A stretch of 64,000 nt of DNA from Atherix ibis. Lineage: Eukaryota > Arthropoda > Insecta > Diptera > Athericidae. How positions within the stretch are numbered: the stretch's first letter is position 1; each line of letters begins with the position of its first letter. The notes beneath the pieces were generated by a model. That model was not told the DNA's origin, did not search any database, and worked only from the letters and a program-made list of their open reading frames with translations. This document shows positions 53,601-64,000 of the stretch, one piece after another. The stretch lies in contig CATQJD010000111.1 in assembly GCA_958298945.1 (NCBI GenBank), positions 62,001 to 126,000 on the forward strand. Reading direction: 5' to 3'. The position numbers were made by a program, and so were the translations under genes.

Positions 53601-56600
53601 TAAATATACTACTTCATATTCTTCTCAAATATTCTACTTCATATTCCTCTTAAATATAATACTTAATATTCCTCTTAAATATACTACAATACTTCATATT
53701 CCTCTTAAATATACTACTTCATATTCCTCTTAAATATACTACTGCATATTCCTCTTAAATATACTACTTCATTAGACTCTTAAATATACTACTTCATATT
53801 ATTCTTAAATATACTTCTTCATTTTCCTCTCAAATATACTACTTCATGTTCCTCTTAAATATACTACTTCATATTCCTCTCAAATATACTTCTTCATATT
53901 CCCCTTAAATATAATACTTAATATTCCTCTTAAATATACTACAATACTTCATATTCCTCTTAAATATACTACTTCATATTCCTCTTAAATATACTACTGC
54001 ATATTCCTCTTAAATATACAACTGCATATTCCTCTTAAATATACTACTGCATATTCCTCTTAAATATACTACTTCATATTCCTTTTAAATATACTACTGC
54101 ATATTCCTCTTAAATATACTACTTCATATTCCTCTTAAATGTACTACTGCATATTCCTCTTAAATATACTACTGCATATTCCTCTTAAATATACTACATC
54201 ATATTCCTCTTAAATATAAACTTCTTATTCCTCTTAAATGTACTACTTCATATTGCTTTTAAATATACTACTATATATTCCTCTTAAATATAATACTTCA
54301 TATTCCTCTTAAATATAATACTTCATATTCCTCTTAAATATAATACTTAATATTCCTCTTAAATATACTACTGGATATTCCTCTTAAATATACTACTTCA
54401 TATTCCTCTTAAATATACTACTTCATTATCCTCTTCAATATACTACTTCATATGCCTCTTAAATATACTACTGCATATTCATCTTAAATATACTACTTTA
54501 TATTCCTCTTAAATATACTACTTCATATTCCTCTTAAATATACTACAATACTTCATATTCCTCTTAAATATACTACTTCATATTCCTCTTAAATATACTA
54601 CTGCATATTCCTCTCAAATATACTACTTCATATTCCTCTTAAATATAATACTTAATATTCCCCTTAAATATACTACAATACTTCATATTCCTCTTAAATA
54701 TACTACTTCATATTCCTCTTAAATATACTACTGCATATTCCTCTTAAATATACTACTGCATATTCCTCTTAAATATACTACTGCATATACCTTTTAAATA
54801 TACTACTTCATATTCCTCTTAAATATACTACTGCATATTCCTCTTAAATATACTACTTCATATTCCTCTTAAATGTACTACTATATATTCCTCTTAAATA
54901 TACTACTGCATATTCCCCTTAAATATACTACATCATATTCCTCTTAAATATAAACTTTTTATTCCTCTTAAATATACTAATTCATATTCCTCTTAAATAT
55001 ACTTCTTCATATTCCTCTTAAATATAATACTGCATATTCCTCTTAAATATACTACTTCATATTCCTCTTAAATGTACTACTGCATATTCCTCTTAAATAT
55101 ACTACTGCATATTACTCTTAAATATACTACTTCATATTCCTCTCAAATATACTACTTCATATTCCTCTTAAATATAATACTTAAAATTCCTCTTAAATAT
55201 ACTACAATACTTCATATTCCTCTTAAATATACTACTTCACATTCCTCTTAAATATACTACTGCATATTCCTCTTAAATATACTACTTCATATTCCTCTTA
55301 AATATACTACTTCATATTATTCTTAAATATACTTCTTCATATTCCTCTCAAATATACTACTTCATGCTCCTCTTAAATATACTACTTCATATTCCTCTCA
55401 AATATACTTCTTCATATTTCCCTTAAATATAATACTTAATATTCCTCTTAAATATACTACAATACTTCATATTCCTCTTAAATATACTACTTCATATTCC
55501 TCTTAAATATACTACTGCATATTCCTCTTAAATATACTACTGCATATTCCTCTTAAATATACTACTGCATATTCCTCTTAAATATACTACTTCATATTCC
55601 TTTTAAATATACTACTGCATATTCCTCTTAAATATACTACTTCATATTCCTCTTAAATGTACTACTGCATATTCCTCTTAAATATACTACTGCATATTCC
55701 TCTTAAATATACTACATCATATTCCTCTTAAATATAAACTTCTTATTCCTCTTAAATGTACTACTTCATATTGCTCTTAAATATACTACTATATATTCCT
55801 CTTAAATATAATACTTAATTTTCCTCTTAAATATAATACTTCATATTCCTCTTAAATATAATACTTAATATTCCTCTTAAATATACTACTGGATATTCCT
55901 CTTAAATATACTACTTCATATTCCTCTTAAATATACTACTTCATTATCCTCTCCAATATACTACTTCATATGCCTCTTAAATATACTACTGCATATTCAT
56001 CTTAAATATACTACTTCATATTCCTCTTAAATACACTACTTCATATTCCTCTTAAATATACTACAATACTTCATATTCCTCTTAAATATACTACTTTATA
56101 TTCCTCTTAAATAAACTACTTCATATTATCCTTAAATATACTACTTCATATTCCTCTCAAATATACTACTTCATATTCCTCTTAAATATAATACTTAATA
56201 TTCCTCTTAAATATACTACAATACTTCATATTTCTCTTAAATATACTACTTCATATTCCTCTAAAATATACTACTGCATAATCCTCTTATATATACTACT
56301 GCATATTCCTCCTAAATATACTACTGCATATTCCTCTTAAATATACTACTTCATATTCCTCTTAAATATAAACTTCTTATTCCTCTTAAATATACAACTT
56401 CATATTCCTCTTAAATATACTTCTTCATATTCCTCTTAAATATAATATTGCATATTCCTCTTAAATATACTACTTCATATTCCTCTTAAATGTACTACTG
56501 CATATTCCTCTTAAATATACTACTGCATATTCCTCTTAAATATACTCCATCATATTCCTCTTAAATATAAACTTCTTATTCCTCTTAAATATACTACTTC

Positions 56601-59600
56601 ATATTTCTCTTAAATATACTTCTTATTATTCCTCTTAAATATACTACTGCATATTCCTCTTAAATGTACGATTTCATATTTCTCTGAAATATACTACTTC
56701 ATATTCCTCTAAAATATGATACTTAATATTCCTCTTAAATATACAACAATACTTCATATTCCTCTTAAATATACTACTTCATATTCCTCTTATATATACT
56801 ACTGCATATTCCTCTTAAATATACTATTTCATATTCCTCTTAAATATACTACTTCATATTACTCTTAAATATACTACTTCACATTCCTCTCAAATATACT
56901 ACTTTATATTCCTCTTAAATATAATACTTAATATTCCTCTTAAATATACTACAATACTTCATATTCCTCTTAAATATACTACTTCATATTCCTCTTAAAT
57001 ATACTACTGCATATTCCTCTTAAATATACTACTGCATATTCCTCATAAATATACTACTGCATATTCCTCTTAAATATACTACTTCATATTCCTCTTACAT
57101 ATACTTCTTCATATTCCTCTTAAATATACTACTGCATATTCCTCTCAAATATACTACTTCATATTCCTCTTAAATATACTACTTCATATTCCTCTTAAAT
57201 ATACTACAATACTTCATATACCTCTTAAATATACTACTTCATATTCCTCATAAATATACTACTGCATGTTCCTCTTAAATATACTACTGCATATGGCTCT
57301 TAAATATAATACCTAATATTCCTCTTAAATATAATACTTAATTTTCCTCTTAAATATACTACAATACTTCATATTCCTCTTAAATATACTACTTCATATT
57401 CCTCTTAAATATGCTACTGCATATTCCTCTCAAATATACTACTTCATATTCCTCTTAAATATACTACTGCATATACCTCTTAAATATACTACTTCATATT
57501 CCTCTTAAATATACTACTGCATATTCCTCTTAAATATACTACTTCATATTCCTCTTAAATGTACTACTGTATATTCCTCTTAAATATACTACTGCATATT
57601 CCCCTTAAATATACTACATCATATTCCTCTTAAATATAAACTCCTTTTTCGTCTTAAATATACTACTTCATATTACTCTTAATTATACTTCTTCATATTC
57701 CTCTTAAATATAATACTGCATATTCCTCTTAAATATACTACTTCATATTCCTCTTAAATGTACTACTGCATATTCCTCTTAAATATACTACTGCATATTA
57801 CTCTTAAATATACTACTTCATATTCCTCTCAAATATTCTACTTCATATTCCTCTTAAATATAATACTTAATATTTCTCTTAAATATACTACAATACTTCA
57901 TATTCCTCTTAAATATACTACTTCATATTCCTCTTAAATATACTACTGCATATTCCTCTTAAATATACTACTTCATATTCCTCTTAAATATACTACTTCA
58001 TATTATTCTTAAATATACTTCTTCATATTCCTCTTAAATATACGTATACTACTTCATGTTCCTCTTAAATATACTACTTCATATTCCTCTCAAATATACT
58101 TCTTCATATTCCCCTTAAATATAATACTTAATATTCCTCTTAAATATACTACAATACTTCATATTCCTCTTAAATATACTACTTCATATTCCTCTTAAAT
58201 ATACTACTGCATATTCCTCTTAAATATACTACTGCATATTCCTCTTAAATATACTACTGCATATTCCTCTTAAATATACTACTTCATATTCTTTTTAAAT
58301 ATACTACTGCATATTCCTCTTAAATATACTACTTCATATTCCTCTTAAATGTACTACTGCATATTCCTCTTAAATATACTACTGCATATTTCTCTTAAAT
58401 ATACTACATCATATTCCTCTTAAATATAAACTTCTTATTCCTCTTAAATGTACTACTTCATATTGCTTTTAAATATACTACTATATATTCCTCTTAAATA
58501 TAATACTTAATATTCCTCTTAAATATAATACTTCATATTCCTCTTAAATATAATACTTAATATTCCTCTTAAATATACTACTGGATATTCCTCTTAAATA
58601 TACTACTTCATATTCCTCTTAAATATACTACTTCATTATCCTCTTCAATATACTACTTCATATGCCTCTTAAATATACTACTGCATATTCATCTTAAATA
58701 TACAACTTCATATTCCTCTTAAATATACCACTTCATATTCCTCTTAAATATACTACAGTACTTCATATTCCTCTTAAATATACTACTTCATATTCCTCTT
58801 AAATATATTACTGCATATTCCTCTTAAATATACTACTTCATATTCCTCTTAAATAAACTACTTCATATTACCCTTAAATATACTACTTCATATTCCTCTC
58901 AAATATACTACTTCATATTCCTCTTAAATATAATACTTAATATTCCTCTTAAATATACTACAATACTTCATATTTCTCTTAAATATACTACTTCATATTC
59001 CTCTAAAATATACTACTGCATAATCCTCTTATATATACTACTGCATATTCCTCTTAAATATACTACTGTATATTCCTCTTAAATATACTACTTCATATTC
59101 CTCTTAAATATACTACTGCATATTTCTCTTAAATATACTACTTCATATTCCTCTTAAATGTGCTACTGCGTATTCCTTTTAAATATACTACTGCATATTC
59201 CTCTTAAATATACAACATCATATTCCTCTTATATATAAACTTCTTATTCCTCTTAAATATACAACTTCATATTCCTCTTAAATATACTTCTTCTTATTCC
59301 TCTTAAATATACTACTGCATATTCCTCTTAAATATACTACTTCATATTCCTCTTAAATGTACTACTGCATATTCCTCTTAAATATACTACTGCATATTCC
59401 TCCTAAATATACTACATCATATTCCTCTTAAATATAAAGTTCTTATTCCTCTTAAATATACTTCTTCATATTTCTCTTAAATATACTTCTTATTATTCCA
59501 CTTAAATATACTACTGCATATTTCTCTTAAATTTACTATTTCATATTTCTCTCAAATATACTACTTCATATTCCTCTCAAATATACTACTTCATATTCCT

Positions 59601-61960
59601 CTTAAATATGATACTTAATATTCCTCTTAAATATACAACAATACTTCATATTCCTCTTAAATATACTACTTCATATTCCTCTTATATATACTACTGCATA
59701 TTGATCTTAAATATAATAGTTCATATTCCTCTTAAATATACTACTTCATATTACTCTTAAATATACTACTTCACATTCCTCTCAAATATACTACTTTATA
59801 TTCCTCTTAAATATAATACTTAATATTCCTCTTAAATATACTACAATACTTCATATTCCTCTTAAATATACTACTGCATATTCCTCATAAATATACTACT
59901 GCATATTCCTCTTAAATATACTACTTCATATTCCTCTTAATTATACTTCTTCATATTCCTCTTAAATATACTACTGCATATTCTTCTCAAATATACTACT
60001 TCATATTCCTCTTAAATATACTACTTCATATTACTCTTAAATATACTACTATATATTCCTCTTAAATATAATGCTTAATATTCCTCTTAAATATAATACT
60101 TTATATTCCTCTTAAATATACTACTTAATATTCCTCTTAAATATACTACCGCATATTCCTCTTAAATATACTACTTCATATTCCTCTTAAATATACTACA
60201 TCATATTCCTCTTAAATATACTACTGCATATTCCTCTTAAATATACTACATCATATTCCTCTTAAATATAAACTTCTTATTTCTCTTAAATATACTACTT
60301 CATATTCCTCTTAAATATACTTTTTCATATTCCTCTTAAATATACTACTGCATATTCCTCTTAAATATACTACTTCATATTCCTCTTAAATATACTACTG
60401 CATATTCCTCTTAAATATACTACTTCATATTCCTCTTAAATATAATACTGCATATTCCTCTTAAATATACTACTTCATATTCCGCTTAAATATACTACTG
60501 CATATTCTTCTTAAATGTACTACTTCATATTACTCTTAAATATACTACTTCATATTCCTCTCAAATATACTACTTCATATTCCTCTTAAATATAATACTT
60601 AATATTCCTCTTAAATATACTACAATACTTCATATTCCTCTTAAATATACTACTTCATATTCCTCTTAAATATACTACTGCATATTCCTTTTAAATATAC
60701 TACTGCATATTCCTCTTAAATATACTACTGCATATTCCACTTAAATATACTACTTCATATTCCTCTTAAATATACTACTGTATATTCCTCTTAAATATAC
60801 TACTTCATATTCCTCTTAAATGTACTACTGCATATTCCTCTTAAATATACTACTGCATATTCCTCTTAAATATACTACATCATATTCCTCTTAAATATAA
60901 ACTTCTTATTCCTTTTAAATATACTACTTCAGATTCCTCTTAAATATACTTCTTCATATTCCTCTTAAATATACTACTGCATATTCCTCTCAAATATACA
61001 ACTTCATATTCCTCTTAAAAATACTACTTCATATTGCTCTTAAATATACTACTATATATTCCTCTTAAATATAATACTTAATATTCCTCTTAAATATAAT
61101 ACTTAATATTCCTCTTAAATATAATACTTAATATTCCTCTTAAATATACTACTGGATATTCCTCTAATATATACCACTTCATATTCCTCTTAAATATACT
61201 ACTTCATTATCTTCTTCAATATACTACTGCATATGCCTCTTAAATATACTACTGCATATTCCTCTTAAATATACTACTTCATATTCCTCTTAAATATACT
61301 ACTTCATATTCCTTTTAAATATACTACTGCATATTCCTCTTAAATATACTACTTGATATGGCTCTTAAATATAATACTTAATATTCCTCTTAAATATAAT
61401 ACTTAATATTCCTCTTAAATATACTACTTCATATTTCTCTTAAATATACTACTTTATATTCCTCTTAAATATACTACTGAATATTCCTTTTAAATATACT
61501 ACTTCATATTTCTTTTAAATATACTACTGCATATTAATCTTAAATATACTACTTCATATTCCTCTTAAATATACTACTTCATATTCCTCTTAAATACACT
61601 ACTTCATATTCCTCTTAAACATACTACTGTATATTCCTCTTAAATATACTACTTCATATTCCTCTTAAATATACTACTTCATATTACTCTTAAATATACT
61701 ATTTCATATTCCTCTCAAATATACTACTTCATATTCCTCTTAAATATAATACCTAATATTCCTCTTAAATATACTACAATACTTCATATTCCTCTTAAAT
61801 ATACTACTGCATATTCCTCTTAAATATACTTAAGCATATTCTTCTTAAATATACTACTGCATATTCCTCTTAAATATACTACTTCATATTCCTCTTAAAT
61901 ATACTACTGCATATTCCTCTTAAATATACTACTTCATTTTCCTCTTAAATGTACTACTTC

Positions 61961-64000
61961 ATATTCCTCTTAAACATACTACTTCATATTCCTCTTAAAC
62001 ATGCTACTTCATATTCCTCTTAAACATACTACTTCATATTCCTCTCAAATATACTACTTCATATTCCTCTTAAACATACTACTTCATATTCCTCTTAAAC
62101 ATACTACTTCATATTCCTCTTAAACATACTACTTCATATTCCTCTTAAATATACTACTTCATATTTCTCTTAAACATACTACTTCATATTCCTCTTAAAT
62201 ATACTACTGCATATTCCTCTTAAATATACTTCTTCATATTCCTCTATAATATACTACTTCATATTCCTCTTAAACATACTACTTCATATTCCTCTTAAAT
62301 ATACTACTTCATATTCCTCTAAAACATACTACTTCATATTCCTCTTAAACATACTACTTCATATTGCTGTTAAAAATACTACTTCATATTCCTCTTAAAC
62401 ATACTACTTCATATTACTCTTAAATATAATACTTCATATTCCTCTTAAATATTCTACTGCATATTCCTCTTAAATATACTACTTCATATTCCTCTTAAAC
62501 ATACTACTTCATATTCTTTTTTGAACATACTATTTCAAATTCCTCTTAAACATACTACTTCATATTCCTCTAAAACAAACTACTTCATATTCCTCTTAAA
62601 TATACTACTTCATATGCCTCTTAAACATACTACTTCATATTCCTCTTAAACATACTACTTCATATTCCTCTTAAATATACTACTTCATATTCCTCTTAAA
62701 CATACTACTTCATATTACTCTTAAATATACTACTCCATATTCCTCTTAAACATTCTACTTTATATTCCTCTTATACTACCTCAAATTCCTCTTAAACATA
62801 CTACTTTATAATCTTCTTAAATATACTACTTCATATTTCTTTTAAATATACTACTTCATATTCCTCTCAAACATACTACTTCATATTCCTCTTAAACATA
62901 CTACTTCATATTCCTCTTAAACATACTACTTCATATTCCTCTTAAACATATTACTTCATATTCCTCTTAAATATACTACTTCATATTTTTTTTAAACATA
63001 CTACTTCATATTCCTCTTAAACATACTACTTCATATTCCTCTTAAACATACTACTTCATATTCCTCTTAAACATAATACTTCATATTCCTCTTAAACATA
63101 CTACTTCATATTCCTCTTAAACATATAATATAATATTCTTCTTAAATATACTACTTCATATTCCTCTTAAACATACTCCTTCATATTCTTCTTAAACACA
63201 CTACTTCATATTCCTCTTAAACATTCTACTGCATATTCCTCTTAAATATACTACTTCATATTCTTCTTTAACATACTACTTCATATTCCTCTTAAACATA
63301 CTACTTCATATTCCTCTTAAACATACCACTTCATATTCCTCTTAAATATACTACTTCATATTCCTCTTAAACATAATACTTCATATTCCTCTTAAACATA
63401 CTACTTCATATTCCTCTTAAACATACTACTTCATATTCCTCTTAAACATACTACTTCATATTTCTCTTAAACATACTACTTCATATTCCTCTTAAAAATA
63501 TAATATAATATTCTTCTTAAATATACTACTTCATATTCCTCTTAAACATACTCCTTCATATTTTTCTTAAACACACTACTTCATATTCCTTTTAAACATA
63601 CTACTTCATATACCTCTTAAACATACTACTTCATATTAATCTTAAACATACTACTTCATATTCCTCTTAAACATACTACTTCATATGCCTCTTACACATA
63701 CTACTTCATATTCCTCTTAAACATAATACTTCATATTCCTCTTAAACATACTACTTCATATTCTTCTTAAACATACTACTTCATATTCCTCTAAAACATA
63801 CCACTTCATATTTCTCTTATACATACTACTTCATATGCCTCTTAAACATACTACTTCATATTCCTCTTAAACTAAAACCTTCAGATTCCTCTTAAACATA
63901 CTACTTCATATTCATCTTAAACATACTACTTCATATTCCTCTTAAACATACTACTTCATTTTCCTCTTAAACATACTACTTCATATTCCTCTTAAACATA
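61961..64000 (-). repeat. A-type satellite monomers, - orientation, to window end
   Basis: From about 61960 the dominant monomer on the + strand becomes CTTAAACATACTACTTCATA.., the reverse complement of the array A consensus, whereas array B has CTTAAATATACTAC. B-type variants (CTGCATATT, ACAATACTTC) become rare. Irregular monomers occur near 62520 (TTTTTTGAACATAC), 62771 (a shortened monomer CTTATACTACCTC) and at 63126 and 63501 (TAATATAATATTCTTC). The last two lie 375 bp, or 15 monomers, apart and mark a small duplication with ACTCCTTCATATT following each. The array runs off the window. Confidence 0.93.

Larger units (their letters stand above)
35474..61960 (-). repeat. Satellite array B, 25-bp monomer, - orientation
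   Basis: About 26.5 kb of the same satellite family on the opposite strand from array A. On the + strand it reads TTCATATTCCTCTTAAATAT followed by ACTAC, so the usual core has ATAT where array A mostly has ATGT. CTGCATATTCC is a very common variant alternating with CTTCATATTCC. Three variants are characteristic here and not seen in array A: a 30-bp monomer with ACTACAATACTTC, an AATACTTAATATTCC monomer that usually precedes it, and a 24-bp ATAAACTTCTTATTCC monomer. A marker, TTCATTATCCTCTCCAATAT and close forms, recurs near 37621, 39947, 42273, 44980, 48446, 51837, 54418, 55936, 58628 and 61199. No open reading frames or RNA genes are visible. The right limit is where A-type monomers take over. 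Confidence 0.97.

Noticed and set aside
58030..58060. A target-site scar left by an excised mariner at the ACGTAT insertion
   Set aside because: Mariner excision usually leaves a few terminal bases between TA copies. The inserted bases match neither element's ends convincingly.
1..64000. Telomeric repeat or centromere with CENP-B boxes
   Set aside because: The monomer is not a known short telomere motif and carries no CENP-B-box-like sequence, since the consensus has no CG. A centromeric role cannot be told from sequence alone.

Overview
The window is almost entirely tandem satellite DNA, with two inactivated mariner transposons in the middle. No host gene, RNA gene or CRISPR array was found. 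The organism is most likely an animal and probably an insect: D,D34D mariner elements are typical there, and tens of kilobases of short-monomer AT-rich satellite fit pericentromeric or other heterochromatin. Both ends of the window lie inside satellite, so there is no unique flank to place it.

Layout. (1) 1-31889: array A, a 25-bp monomer read on the + strand (20-base core ATGTTTAAGAGGAATATGAA plus linker GTAGT). (2) 31892-33039: mariner element 1, transposase on the - strand, badly decayed. It sits exactly where the satellite changes orientation. (3) 33042-34189: a short mosaic satellite segment in the opposite orientation. (4) 34192-35471: mariner element 2, an irritans/Himar1-type copy also on the - strand, broken by only one stop and one frameshift, in an otherwise perfect monomer. 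(5) 35474 to about 61960: array B, the same satellite family on the - strand, mostly a different subfamily (core with ATAT where A has ATGT) and with its own 24-bp and 30-bp variant monomers. (6) About 61961-64000: A-type monomers return, still on the - strand.

Higher-order structure. Rare variant monomers give exact spacings that show nested higher-order repeats. Array A has a four-copy 2274-bp unit (one copy lacks exactly 16 monomers, 400 bp) and a precise 1722-bp tandem duplication. Array B has a three-copy 2326-bp unit, then a longer unit of about 3.4 kb. The two arms therefore amplified independently.

Function. The satellite has stop codons in every frame and codes for nothing. Its consensus has seven G and no C on one strand, so strand composition is extremely skewed and the skew flips sign at mariner 1. 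The sequence shows no multi-gene system. The points of real interest are the inversion junction occupied by a transposon, the strand asymmetry, and the record of recent unequal exchange. Spacings and comparisons were made by eye from the sequence, so they should be confirmed by self-alignment.
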